64,000 nucleotides of DNA. Origin: Paenibacillus sp. 453mf. GTDB lineage: Bacteria > Bacillota > Bacilli > Paenibacillales > Paenibacillaceae. The DNA lies in contig NZ_FPAC01000005.1 of the NCBI RefSeq assembly GCF_900116105.1, positions 124,001 to 188,000 of the forward strand. Reading direction: 5' to 3'. The notes under the pieces are model-generated. The model was given only the letters and a program-made list of their open reading frames with translations, had not been told where the DNA came from and searched no databases. Position 1 is the stretch's first letter, and each line of letters starts with the position of its first letter. Positions 41,370 to 49,639 of the stretch are shown here, piece by piece. The position numbers and the translations under genes are program-made.

Positions 41370-41397
41370 CCGCTGAACGAACATTCGGCGGTTTTTT
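41370..41397 (+). terminator. Intrinsic terminator after PLD-like gene
   Basis: CCGCTGAA-CGAACA-TTCGGCGG followed by TTTTTT. Confidence 0.88.
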
Positions 41398-41434
41398 CAA
41401 ATTCTTATCCTCCATATATTTTCATCTGAAATAG

Positions 41435-41475
41435 TTGACATGGAACGTAAATTGCATTAGACTAACGATCGTTAG
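41435..41475 (+). promoter_or_regulatory. Promoter and TetR operator of the TetR-SMR operon
   Basis: TTGACA (41435-41440), 17 bases, TAGACT (41458-41463), immediately followed and overlapped by a perfect 14-bp palindrome CTAACGATCGTTAG (41462-41475). A palindrome over the transcription start directly ahead of a tetR-family gene is a typical autorepression site. Confidence 0.75.
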
Positions 41476-41489
41476 GTAGGTGAATGATT

Positions 41490-42083
41490 ATGAGCTCAGA
41501 TAGGATAAAAGAAGCCGCGCTAAGTCAGTTTGCGCTCGAAGGCTATGAAGGAGCTTCCCTCCGCAAAATTGCAGATGAAGTCGGAATCAAGAAGCCGTCA
41601 ATCTACGCTCACTATAAGAATAAGGACGACCTGTTCATCCATGTCGTGGAATATGTGTTCCAGTTGGAACGCAGACGCATACTGACTTATTTTCAGGAGC
41701 AATTCAATAAGAACAGTACGCTTGAAGAATGCCTTCATGGATTTTTTGATTGGTTTGGAAAAGAATTCGAGTCTCAGGACGCTGCCAAGCTGCTTATGCG
41801 GGTCAGCTATTTTCCACCGCCATCTTTGAATAATGAAGTTACCCATATGGTGTATCCGTTTCTGGATGGTCTGGAGAGTGCTCTCGCCAAATTCCTGGTT
41901 CGTCAATCTTATGAACACAGTCACGCAGCTCAGATCGCAATCAGCTATATGACACTGGTTGACGGCACAACCGTTGAATTGCTGTACGGGGGCATGGAGC
42001 GTTATCAGAAGCGAGTCAAAGCCGCCTGGCCCGTGTTTTGGCATGGGCTTCAACTTTTTAATACAAAGGAGTCATCTTCATGA
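41490..42083 (+). CDS. TetR/AcrR family transcriptional regulator
   Basis: About 197 residues. N-terminal helix-turn-helix: ALSQFALEGYEGASLRKIAD then VGIKKPSIYAHYKNKDDLF. The C-terminal ligand domain is divergent. ATG at 41490 is seven bases after AGGTAGGTG; an ATG at 41484 is too close. It overlaps the first SMR gene by four bases, so it most likely represses its own operon via the CTAACGATCGTTAG palindrome. Arrangement resembles B. subtilis yvdT-yvdS-yvdR. Confidence 0.9.
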   Translation: MSSDRIKEAALSQFALEGYEGASLRKIADEVGIKKPSIYAHYKNKDDLFIHVVEYVFQLERRRILTYFQEQFNKNSTLEECLHGFFDWFGKEFESQDAAKLLMRVSYFPPPSLNNEVTHMVYPFLDGLESALAKFLVRQSYEHSHAAQIAISYMTLVDGTTVELLYGGMERYQKRVKAAWPVFWHGLQLFNTKESSS

Positions 42084-42430
42084 ACCGCAACTGGTTATAT
42101 GTCATCCTCGGAGGAGTCATTGAGGTCATTTGGGTCTCAGGCCTGAAGCATGCAGAAACACCGCTGGAGTGGATCGCTACTGTTGTAGCCATTGCTGTGA
42201 GCTTCTGGCTTATAATTCAGGCTGCCAAGCGGCTGCCTGTCGGCACGGTCTATGCCGTATTTACAGGACTGGGTACCGCAGGTACAGTCATTGTGGAAAT
42301 GCTCTTATTCGGAGAGCCCTTCCGCCTGTCCAAAGTACTCTTAATCGCACTATTGCTAGCCGGTGTAGTCGGACTCAAGCTCGTAACAGACCAAACGTCG
42401 AAGCAAGAATCGAAAGGAGGCCTGACCTAA
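42080..42430 (+). CDS. SMR-family exporter subunit (first of pair)
   Basis: 116 residues with four membrane helices. The essential proton/substrate Glu is in helix 1 (YVILGGVIEVIWVSGLKHA), and helix 3 has VGTVYAVFTGLGTAGTVIVE followed by LFGEPF. The WxxGLK and AVFTGLGT patterns place it nearer the SugE/Gdx branch than EmrE, so small cations such as guanidinium are possible substrates along with quaternary ammonium compounds. It likely pairs with the next gene product. Start overlaps the tetR stop. Confidence 0.88.
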   Translation: MNRNWLYVILGGVIEVIWVSGLKHAETPLEWIATVVAIAVSFWLIIQAAKRLPVGTVYAVFTGLGTAGTVIVEMLLFGEPFRLSKVLLIALLLAGVVGLKLVTDQTSKQESKGGLT

Positions 42431-42745
42431 ATGGCATGGGCAGCTGTTATTTTTGCCGGGCTCAGTGAAATACTGGGTGTCATCGGGATCAAAGGGATGT
42501 CATCCGGCAAAGGAAAAAAATACTTCCTGCTGATGGGTGTAAGCTTCCTGCTAAGCTTCTCCCTCCTCTCCTATGCGATGCAGTCTTTATCAATGGGTAC
42601 GGCATATGCTGTATGGACTGGTATCGGCACCGTCGGAAGTACAATAGTTGGAATGTTGATTTTTGGGGAACCAAAAGAAGCGAAGCGCGTATTGTTTATT
42701 GCAATGATCTTGTGCTCCGCTGTCGGACTAAAGCTGATCGGTTAA
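42431..42745 (+). CDS. SMR-family exporter subunit (second of pair)
   Basis: 104 residues with four helices. Conserved Glu in AGLSEILGVIGIKGMS and the helix-3 motif MGTAYAVWTGIGTVGSTIVG, then GMLIFGEPKEAKR. Ribosome site GGAGG before ATG. Two adjacent SMR genes of this type commonly make an obligate heterodimer with opposite topologies; the loop charge here (GKGKK after helix 1) differs from its partner, consistent with that. A strong terminator follows. Confidence 0.88.
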   Translation: MAWAAVIFAGLSEILGVIGIKGMSSGKGKKYFLLMGVSFLLSFSLLSYAMQSLSMGTAYAVWTGIGTVGSTIVGMLIFGEPKEAKRVLFIAMILCSAVGLKLIG

Positions 42746-42758
42746 GAATCAGCCATAT

Positions 42759-42801
42759 GACAAGGGCGTTACAGGAGAATTCTCCTGCATGCACCCTTGT
42801 C
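42759..42801 (+). terminator. Strong terminator after SMR pair
   Basis: Outer stem GACAAGGG/CCCTTGTC with an inner perfect stem CAGGAGAATTCTCCTG, then nine T. Confidence 0.95.
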
Positions 42802-42846
42802 TTTTTTTTTGATTATTTGCTGATGGGGGCCGATACGTATTCAAAG

Positions 42847-42895
42847 TTGTTTCTCCTGGGTTTTTAAGATATAATTTTCCTGACCCATTAGTCAG
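42847..42895 (+). promoter_or_regulatory. Promoter and likely operator of the yerO-swrC-like operon
   Basis: TTGTTT (42847-42852), 17 bases, TATAAT (42870-42875), then a dyad CTGAC-CCATTA-GTCAG (42880-42895) placed over the expected start point, suitable for the TetR-type protein encoded next. Confidence 0.7.
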
Positions 42896-42935
42896 ATTAA
42901 GAACCGTGGAGTTCTTAAAAGAGGTGATCCAACTA

Positions 42936-43853
42936 TTGTCGAACTCAACCACGGATAAGAAAAAGCATATTTTAATCGCCGCTCTGCAGCTCTTTTCTAC
43001 GAAAGGCCCTGCTGCTACGTCCATGCAGGAGATTGCTGAGTTGTGTGGCATATCCAAAGGGACACTGTATCTCCACTACAAATCCAAGGAAGAGCTTCAG
43101 GAAAGTGTGGTCAGCTACTGCATTCAAACGATCTACGACAAGATTGCCATTGTGGAACGGGAACGCGAGCTGCCCCCGCGTGACAAGCTGCGTAGACAGA
43201 TTGAGATCCTGCTGGAGAATTTCCTGGAATTGAGAGAGTTCTTCATTGCTCAGATGCTGGATATGGCGAACCGGGGGGATAAGGGATTTCCTCTGGAAAA
43301 ATGGCCCGAGGGTATGCTCGCCCACGCCATGAAGCTGTTCAGCCAGAAGATGGTGGATATATACGGCCCAGAAGTGCTTCCTTACTCGGTTGATCTTGCG
43401 CTCCAGCTTCACAGTATGATGGGATCTTACTTGAAGCTGATTGTTACGGAGCTGTTGTCCATTCATCTTCATCGGATGGCCGAGTATTTGGTAGAAACGC
43501 TGGATATTATTGCCGAGGCCAAAATTCGCGATCAGCGTGAGCCTTTTATTCCAAAAGACTTATGGCTTCCGTGGGTGGAAGAAAATCTTCACAAGCATGA
43601 CTCCCGAAAACACCCTCTGTTCCTCATCAAGGAAATCCGACATGCGGTTCGGAGCAGCGAAGAATTGGAGGAACGCCTCCGTGAGGACACGCATGATTCG
43701 CTTTCTATACTGGAAGACGAGTTCTTCGAGCTCAAGCCCAGACGTGCCATCATTCTTGGTATGATTGCCAATTTGAAGCAGGTGGCGGGCATCCAAGAGC
43801 TTGTCCAGGAGCTCCATCAAGTGTTCGATATGTATTTGAAGTGGAGAGAATAG
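42936..43853 (+). CDS. TetR/AcrR family regulator (YerO-like)
   Basis: About 305 residues, longer than the usual ~200. Helix-turn-helix: ALQLFSTKGPAATSMQEIAE then CGISKGTLYLHYKSKEEL. The extra C-terminal ~100 residues (from about KDLWLPWVEENLHK) are unusual and helical. Start is TTG at 42936, seven bases after GAGGTGAT; a GTG at 42906 lies upstream without a ribosome site. Position 49 bases before a SwrC-like RND gene parallels B. subtilis yerO-yerP(swrC), so it probably represses that exporter. Confidence 0.87.
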   Translation: MSNSTTDKKKHILIAALQLFSTKGPAATSMQEIAELCGISKGTLYLHYKSKEELQESVVSYCIQTIYDKIAIVERERELPPRDKLRRQIEILLENFLELREFFIAQMLDMANRGDKGFPLEKWPEGMLAHAMKLFSQKMVDIYGPEVLPYSVDLALQLHSMMGSYLKLIVTELLSIHLHRMAEYLVETLDIIAEAKIRDQREPFIPKDLWLPWVEENLHKHDSRKHPLFLIKEIRHAVRSSEELEERLREDTHDSLSILEDEFFELKPRRAIILGMIANLKQVAGIQELVQELHQVFDMYLKWRE

Positions 43854-43902
43854 AAACATGCTTACAACTTTTTGCTAAAGAGAGAGGAGAAGAAACTAAA
43901 GA

Positions 43903-46900
43903 ATGAAAGGAATTATAAATTTCTCGCTAAAAAACAAATTAGCGATTTGGATTCTGACGATCATCCTGATCTTAACCGGCTTGTACAGCGGTCTCACGAT
44001 GAAGCAGGAAACGATGCCGAATATCAACGTACCCTTCCTGAGCGTCAATGCCGTATATCCGGGTGCAGCCCCTGAGGCTGTGGTCGAAGAAGTTACCAAG
44101 CCGCTTGAAGAAACACTCCGTAATGTTGAGGGGATCAAGAATATAACATCAACCTCTATGGAGAATGTTGCTTCTGTTAATATTGAGTTTGATTATGGAA
44201 CCAATCTGGACAATGCGACTGCTGCCGTCCGCGAGGTGCTGAATGATGTTCAGATTCCAGACGATGTGCAGAAGCCAAGTATTTCCAAATTCAGTATCAA
44301 CTCCTTCCCTGTTGCTTCCATCAGCTTATCTGGTAAGAATGGAGAATCATTGGAGGACTTGACCCGTATTGCCGAGAATGACGTCGCCCCTGCCTTTGAG
44401 GACGTGGATGGCGTTGCTTCCGTGCAAATTTCCGGTCAATATACCAGAGAAGTAACACTGAATTTCGATGATGCCAAGATGGCAGAGCTTGGACTTACAC
44501 AAGAAACGGTGCAAAATATCGTTCAAGCTTCCTCTATGCGCGCTCCTCTCGGACTCTTTAACCTGGATGATGCCGAGAAAGCAGTCGTTGTAGACGGCAA
44601 CATCATTAGTATTGAAGATTTGGAGAACATTGAAATTCCAGCTGTTCCTGGTGGTGCTGGTGCAGATGCGGGTACTGACGCAGGTGCTGGCGCAGGTGCA
44701 GGTACTGACGCAGGTGCTGGCGCAGGTGCAGGTTCTGACGCAGGTGCTGGTGCGGGCGCAGGTACTGATGCGGGTGCTGGCGCAGGTGCAGGTACTGACT
44801 CAGGTGCGGGTGCTGGCTCAGGTGCGGGTGCTGGCGCTGCAGCCGGAATACCAACTGTTAAGCTTAGTGAAATTGCTGAAATTGAAGTTGTTGGCCAGGC
44901 CGAGTCGATCTCTCGTACCAACGGAGCAGAATCTCTTGGTTTCTCCATTGTGAAAGCGAACGATGCCAATACCGTTGATGTTGTCAATGGCGTTAAGGAT
45001 GCTTCTGCTGATCTTGAAGGCCTGTACGATAACATTAACCTGGATGTTCTGCTTGACCAAGGTCAACCGATTGAGGATTCCGTTCATACCATGCTCTCCA
45101 AAGCATTATACGGCGCACTCTTCGCAATCATCATTATTCTGATCTTCCTGCGCGACTGGCGTTCCACGCTGATCTCCGTCATTTCTATCCCACTGTCCCT
45201 GCTTATTGCACTTACAGTACTGAACATGATGGATATCACGCTTAATGTCATGACCCTGGGTGCGATGACCGTAGCGATCGGCCGGGTTGTCGATGACTCC
45301 ATTGTCGTCATTGAGAATATATATAGACGGCTTACGCTTTCCGGTGAGAAGCTGAAGGGTCGTGAATTGATCCTCTCCGCGACTCGTGAAATGTTCGTGC
45401 CGATTATGTCTTCAACGATTGTTACGATTGCCGTGTTCCTTCCGCTTGCACTTGTCAGCGGTATGGTTGGTGAATTGTTTATGCCGTTTGCACTGACTAT
45501 GGTATTTGCATTGCTGGCTTCCTTGGTCGTGGCGATTACGATCGTTCCGGCAATGGCTCATTCCCTTTTCAGAGGCGGACTTAAGAACAAAGTCAATCAT
45601 GATGAGAAGCCAGGCAAAATGGCTGGCGGATATAAGAAAATTCTGAATTGGACACTGAACCATAAGTCCATTACCATCATTGCAGCTGTACTTCTGCTCG
45701 TGGGCAGCTTGTTCCTGACCCGCTTCATTGGTACCAGCTTCATCCCTGAACAAGGCACGAACTATACACTGGTAACCTACAGCCCAGAGCCAGGTGCAAC
45801 ACAAGAAACGGTTGAAGAACGTACGCTTGCAGTCGAAGAATTCATTCTGAATTCTGAAGGCGTGGAGAGCATGCAGTACTCCGTAGGCGGCGGTAACCCA
45901 ATGGCAGCTATGGGCGGATCGTCCAACTCCGGTCTCTTCTACCTGATCTTTGAAGATGGCGTAAGCGTATCTGAAGCGACAGAACCTATTATCGAAGGAC
46001 TTCAAGAGCGTGTGCCAGAAGGTGAATGGTCCACTCTGGATATGGCAGCCGGCATGGGTGGCAACACACTGACCGTCAGCATATTCGGTGACGATGTGGA
46101 ACAGATCAAGCCTGTGTCTGACGACATTCTCGAAGTCGTAAAAGCAGATACCGTGAACTTCGAAAAAGCGGAATCCACGCTTGAAGAAGGATATGACCAA
46201 TATACACTTGTAGCGGATCAACAAAAACTGAGCTCTCTTGGACTGACAGCAGGTCAGCTGGCAATGGCGCTTGCTCCGCAAAATGAGCGTCCTGTCTTGA
46301 CTGAAATTGAAGTTGATGGCAAGAACTATAATGTGTATATCGAAACAGAAGAGAAACAATACGCAAGCATTACTGAAATTGAAGAAGAAACACTTACTTC
46401 CCCACTGGGAATTGAGGTTCCAATCGGTGAAGTGGCTACTGTAGAAGAAGGAACAGCCCCAGCATCCATTATGCAAATTGATGGTGAAACAGTGGTACAG
46501 GTAACAGCAAACATCCTGACCGCTGACGTCGGTGCTGCTTCAGGTACAGTAGAAGAAGCCGTTAACAACATGGAACTGCCTGAAGGCGTTCATGTCGAAT
46601 TCGGCGGTGTAACTGAGCAGATTAATGAGACCTTCTCACAGCTTGGCCTTGCCATGCTGGCAGCGATTGCCATTGTCTATTTCGTTCTCGTCGTTACCTT
46701 CGGCGGAGGTCTTGCTCCATTTGCAATTCTATTCTCCCTGCCGTTCACCGTTATCGGTGCGCTTGTTGGATTGCTCATTACCGGAGAGACACTCAATGTA
46801 TCGTCCCTCATGGGCGGACTCATGCTGATTGGTATCGTTGTAACGAACGCGATTGTCTTGATCGACCGTGTTATTCATAAAGAAAATGAAGGAATGTCTA

Positions 46901-47145
46901 CAAGAGATGCCTTGCTTGAAGCGGGAACAACTCGTCTTCGTCCAATCCTGATGACTGCACTTGCGACCATCGGTGCGCTTCTGCCGCTCGTCTTTGGCTG
47001 GGAAAACAGCGCAGGTATTATCTCTAAAGGACTTGGTGTTACAGTAATCGGCGGTCTGATCAGCTCCACATTGCTGACACTTGTCATCGTGCCGATTGTG
47101 TATGAAATTATCTCCAAGTTCAAGAAAAAACGGATTGAAGATTAA
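43903..47145 (+). CDS. swrC: RND-family exporter, SwrC/YerP-like
   Basis: 1080 residues. Single-gene Gram-positive RND pump driven by the proton gradient; B. subtilis SwrC gives resistance to its own lipopeptide surfactin. N-terminal helix IWILTIILILTGLYSGLTMK, porter domain (YPGAAPEAVVEEVTKPLE), TM4 with the proton-relay LGAMTVAIGRVVDDSIVVIENI, second porter half, and a matching TM10 LMGGLMLIGIVVTNAIVLIDRV. Residues ~257-306 contain five tandem decapeptides G(T/S)D(A/S)GAGAG(A/S) encoded by exact 30-bp units, inserted in a porter loop. A hairpin terminator follows at 47229. Confidence 0.93.
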   Translation: MKGIINFSLKNKLAIWILTIILILTGLYSGLTMKQETMPNINVPFLSVNAVYPGAAPEAVVEEVTKPLEETLRNVEGIKNITSTSMENVASVNIEFDYGTNLDNATAAVREVLNDVQIPDDVQKPSISKFSINSFPVASISLSGKNGESLEDLTRIAENDVAPAFEDVDGVASVQISGQYTREVTLNFDDAKMAELGLTQETVQNIVQASSMRAPLGLFNLDDAEKAVVVDGNIISIEDLENIEIPAVPGGAGADAGTDAGAGAGAGTDAGAGAGAGSDAGAGAGAGTDAGAGAGAGTDSGAGAGSGAGAGAAAGIPTVKLSEIAEIEVVGQAESISRTNGAESLGFSIVKANDANTVDVVNGVKDASADLEGLYDNINLDVLLDQGQPIEDSVHTMLSKALYGALFAIIIILIFLRDWRSTLISVISIPLSLLIALTVLNMMDITLNVMTLGAMTVAIGRVVDDSIVVIENIYRRLTLSGEKLKGRELILSATREMFVPIMSSTIVTIAVFLPLALVSGMVGELFMPFALTMVFALLASLVVAITIVPAMAHSLFRGGLKNKVNHDEKPGKMAGGYKKILNWTLNHKSITIIAAVLLLVGSLFLTRFIGTSFIPEQGTNYTLVTYSPEPGATQETVEERTLAVEEFILNSEGVESMQYSVGGGNPMAAMGGSSNSGLFYLIFEDGVSVSEATEPIIEGLQERVPEGEWSTLDMAAGMGGNTLTVSIFGDDVEQIKPVSDDILEVVKADTVNFEKAESTLEEGYDQYTLVADQQKLSSLGLTAGQLAMALAPQNERPVLTEIEVDGKNYNVYIETEEKQYASITEIEEETLTSPLGIEVPIGEVATVEEGTAPASIMQIDGETVVQVTANILTADVGAASGTVEEAVNNMELPEGVHVEFGGVTEQINETFSQLGLAMLAAIAIVYFVLVVTFGGGLAPFAILFSLPFTVIGALVGLLITGETLNVSSLMGGLMLIGIVVTNAIVLIDRVIHKENEGMSTRDALLEAGTTRLRPILMTALATIGALLPLVFGWENSAGIISKGLGVTVIGGLISSTLLTLVIVPIVYEIISKFKKKRIED
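44671..44820 (+). repeat. Five 30-bp in-frame tandem repeats in the RND gene
   Basis: Units start at 44671, 44701, 44731, 44761 and 44791, each beginning GGTACTGA or GGTTCTGA. The first two are identical; the others differ by a few mostly silent changes. They encode a Gly/Ala/Asp-rich flexible tract flanked by more Gly-Ala codons. Confidence 0.95.
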
Positions 47146-47228
47146 TGGGCAGATTGGATTGATCTTATCATTCCATTCTGGAACAAGCCCATGCGCATCC
47201 TTATGAAATTTCAATCTGTTGGTATAAG

Positions 47229-47268
47229 CTCCAAGAAACAGGGTCTCCTCTGTTTCTTGGAGCTTTTT
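47229..47268 (+). terminator. Intrinsic terminator after the RND exporter gene
   Basis: CTCCAAGAAACAG-GGTCTC-CTCTGTTTCTTGGAG followed by CTTTTTTA. Long, nearly perfect stem. Confidence 0.93.
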
Positions 47269-47278
47269 TATATGAGAC

Positions 47279-47698
47279 ATGAAGAATAGCTATCGAAACG
47301 GCGTGGTAACCACCGTGCCGCATTATGCCCTTGACCGCGTGCACCGCATCGGCAGCGCGGTCACCGTACCGGGCGGCAAGGGCATCAATGCCGCCCGGGT
47401 ACTGCGCGCGCTCTCCGTTCCGGTGCGCTAGGGCCGGATTTGTTGCCGGACACACGGGCCGGCAACTGCTGGATCTGCTGCAGGCCGAAGGGATTGCAGC
47501 AGACCACGTGGCAGCCGCGATTGGAGAAACGCGGCTTGCCATCACGGTGCTCGACCCTATGGCGAGCACCCAGACCGAGCTCATCGAGGCGGGCCCCTGC
47601 ATCGCCGAAGATGAGCTGCACTTCATAAGGAGGCGGGCATCGTAACACTCGCAGATGTGGAGCTGCTTAAGCGGCAGATTAAGGTTCAGCTTATGTAA
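47279..47698 (+). pseudogene. Broken 1-phosphofructokinase/PfkB-family gene
   Basis: The plus strand reads YALDRVHRIGSAVTVPGGKG and INAARVLRALSVPVR then stops; one base shift later it continues GFVAGHTGRQLLDLLQAEGI, DHVAAAIGETRLAITVLDPM, STQTELIEAGPCIAEDELHF; after another shift and a deletion it resumes with VTLADVELLKRQIKVQL and a stop at 47698. The pieces match the N-terminal half and extreme C terminus of 1-phosphofructokinase/tagatose-6-phosphate kinase proteins (~310 residues), but the N-terminal start, centre and catalytic GxGD loop are missing. Base composition is much richer in GC than flanking DNA, suggesting a transferred or mis-repaired fragment. Confidence 0.82.
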
Positions 47699-47753
47699 AG
47701 GGATGTTCTAAGCTCGCATGGATCATTTTTCATCATACCTTTGGTTGCGTTCT

Positions 47754-48383
47754 TTATATCCTTCTATCTTCAAATATAGTAAGGTCGAATTCCATATCCT
47801 TTGCGACAGTAAGGGCTGCCTCGATGCTAAGCACCTTCTCAACGAGATATAAGGCCATCGGGATGCCGGTCGAGATACCGCCTGAGGTGATGATGTTTCC
47901 ATCTTCCACATATTTAACGCTATCTTCAATACGGATATCTCTGTCCTGGTAGGTCATGCGCATCCGCTCCAAGCTCGCTCGAGCTGTGGTCGCACGTTTA
48001 CCATCCAGGAGACCGGCTTCGGCAAGAACAAAGGCCCCCGTACATACGGAAGCCACCCAGCACGCCTTAAAGGCTTGCTGGCGAATCCATTCAAGAACCT
48101 TGTCATTCTGTGCCAGCTTGCGCGTGCCATACCCTCCCGGTACAATCAAGATATCATATTGAGGTGCTGCCTCAAGTCTATAATCTGCCAGGACCTTGAG
48201 ACCATTTCGAGTTGTGACCTGTCCCCCGTATTGTGAGATTGTCGTCACATGAAAAGGCTCCAACAAGTAATCTTGTCCGCTCGCCTTCGTCGTAGCGACC
48301 AGAGAGAACACCTCAAGCGGCCCTGCGAAATCGAGCAGCTCTACATCATCAAATATCAAAATGCCTACTTGTATCGGTTCCAC
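47754..48383 (-). CDS. DJ-1/PfpI family protein
   Basis: About 209 residues. Class I glutamine-amidotransferase-like fold. The nucleophile elbow is VASVCTGAFVLAEAGLLDGK with Cys; the N-terminal IQVGILIFDDVELLDFAGPL and ITSGGISTGIPMALYLVEKV resemble the isonitrile hydratase/ThiJ-like subgroup, often domain parts of AraC-type regulators. No substrate can be inferred. Start is best placed at GTG 48383 after GGGAG; an upstream GTG at 48395 lies in the ribosome-site region. Confidence 0.85.
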   Translation of the reverse strand: MEPIQVGILIFDDVELLDFAGPLEVFSLVATTKASGQDYLLEPFHVTTISQYGGQVTTRNGLKVLADYRLEAAPQYDILIVPGGYGTRKLAQNDKVLEWIRQQAFKACWVASVCTGAFVLAEAGLLDGKRATTARASLERMRMTYQDRDIRIEDSVKYVEDGNIITSGGISTGIPMALYLVEKVLSIEAALTVAKDMEFDLTIFEDRRI

Positions 48384-48511
48384 TATCTCTCCCACTCCTC
48401 ATAAATGAAAATCCTTGTCTATAAATGAAGGGGCATTGTATGCTATGGTAATATTATAGATTGATTTTAACAAAGCGTATAATAATATTCGTTAAGGAAG
48501 GTGGATCTGGG

Positions 48512-49513
48512 ATGGAACTGCTGCAAGATCCTTTTGGCCGGATTCACGATTATATACGAATTTCGGTTACGGACCGCTGTAATTTACGCTGTGTTTATTG
48601 CATGCCTGAGGAAGGCATGGAATTCGCGCCTCATGAGGACATTATGACTTTTGAAGAGATTACGCAAATTCTTAAGGTGCTTGCACCCATGGGACTTCGT
48701 AAAGTCCGATTGACTGGCGGTGAACCCATGGTACGCAAAGATCTGCATAAACTGGTCGCCATGATATCCGTAATCGACGGGATCGAGGATATCGCCCTGA
48801 CAACGAACGCTATTTTTCTTGAGAAAAAAGCTCAGCTGCTGAAGGACGCCGGTCTGACCCGAATTAATATTAGTCTCGATTCCTTGCGCAAGGACCGTTT
48901 CTCCATGATTACACGCGGCGGTGACGTGAACAAAGTGCTACGAGGCATTGAAGCTGCCCAAGCGGCTGGGCTTGATCCCATCAAGCTGAACGTCGTACTG
49001 ATGAAGGGTATCAATGACGACGAGATCAAGGATTTCATTGCGCTGACCAAGGATGCTCCGCTTCATGTCAGATTTATCGAATATATGCCGATTGGACATG
49101 CCAATGATTCATGGCGCAAATCCTACTTGCCGCTGTCTACGGTACTGAATGCCTGTACGGAAGAGGGCTGGGAAGTAGAGGATACATCGGGTCCGAACGG
49201 TAATGGCCCTTCCGAATATCGCAAGCTTCGGGGAGCCCAGGGCACCTTTGGCCTGATCCACCCCATCAGCGATCACTTCTGTGATAACTGCAACCGGCTG
49301 CGTATAACAGCAGATGGTCATATCAAAGCCTGTCTCTACTGGTCTGATGAATATAATGTCCGTAAAGTGGCCGGAGATCAAGAGGCGACGGCTGCGTTAT
49401 TTCTGAAGGCACTCGGCAACAAGCCGAAGAACCACGAGATGGCGCTCGCCCTGGAGCAGCAGGCACAGAGCCATACACCGACAGTTCGACGAATGTCCCA
49501 AATTGGCGGATAA
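48512..49513 (+). CDS. moaA: GTP 3',8-cyclase MoaA
   Basis: 333 residues. Radical-SAM enzyme for the first step of molybdenum cofactor synthesis. SAM cluster [13 protein letters not shown] (CxxxCxxC), second cluster [23 protein letters not shown]-binding Arg region, and the essential C-terminal Gly-Gly (RRMSQIGG). ATG at 48512 has GGAAGGTGG upstream. The other moa/moe genes are not in this window, though mobA lies 4 kb away. Confidence 0.96.
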   Translation: MELLQDPFGRIHDYIRISVTDRCNLRCVYCMPEEGMEFAPHEDIMTFEEITQILKVLAPMGLRKVRLTGGEPMVRKDLHKLVAMISVIDGIEDIALTTNAIFLEKKAQLLKDAGLTRINISLDSLRKDRFSMITRGGDVNKVLRGIEAAQAAGLDPIKLNVVLMKGINDDEIKDFIALTKDAPLHVRFIEYMPIGHANDSWRKSYLPLSTVLNACTEEGWEVEDTSGPNGNGPSEYRKLRGAQGTFGLIHPISDHFCDNCNRLRITADGHIKACLYWSDEYNVRKVAGDQEATAALFLKALGNKPKNHEMALALEQQAQSHTPTVRRMSQIGG

Positions 49514-49522
49514 ATAGAGCAA

Positions 49523-49553
49523 GGGATGGTCTTATCGACCATCCTTTTTTTGA
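49523..49553 (+). terminator. Intrinsic terminator after moaA
   Basis: GGGATGGTC-TTATC-GACCATCC followed by TTTTTTT. Confidence 0.9.
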
Positions 49554-49570
49554 TCATCTTAATTAACATT

Positions 49571-49612
49571 GAATCCATTTCATAACTTATCGAGCAGATA
49601 TGAAATGGATTC
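49571..49612. repeat. Palindrome of the GAATCAATTTCATA family
   Basis: GAATCCATTTCATA (49571-49584) and exact complement TATGAAATGGATTC (49599-49612), 14-base loop, between convergent moaA and the LysE gene. Sequence resembles the elements at 15726-15810 and 51934-51970, with compensating change A:T to C:G in the stem. Confidence 0.78.
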
Positions 49613-49639
49613 GGCTGAAGTTGTAATTTGTTGGAGCCT

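Noticed and set aside
41276..41489. Search for a guanidine (ykkC-type) riboswitch ahead of the SMR genes
   Set aside because: No such motif; only a terminator, a promoter and a TetR-type palindrome are present.
45412..46476. 354-codon open frame antisense to the RND exporter gene
   Set aside because: Shadow of a conserved gene; translation is Cys/His/Phe-rich with no known domain.
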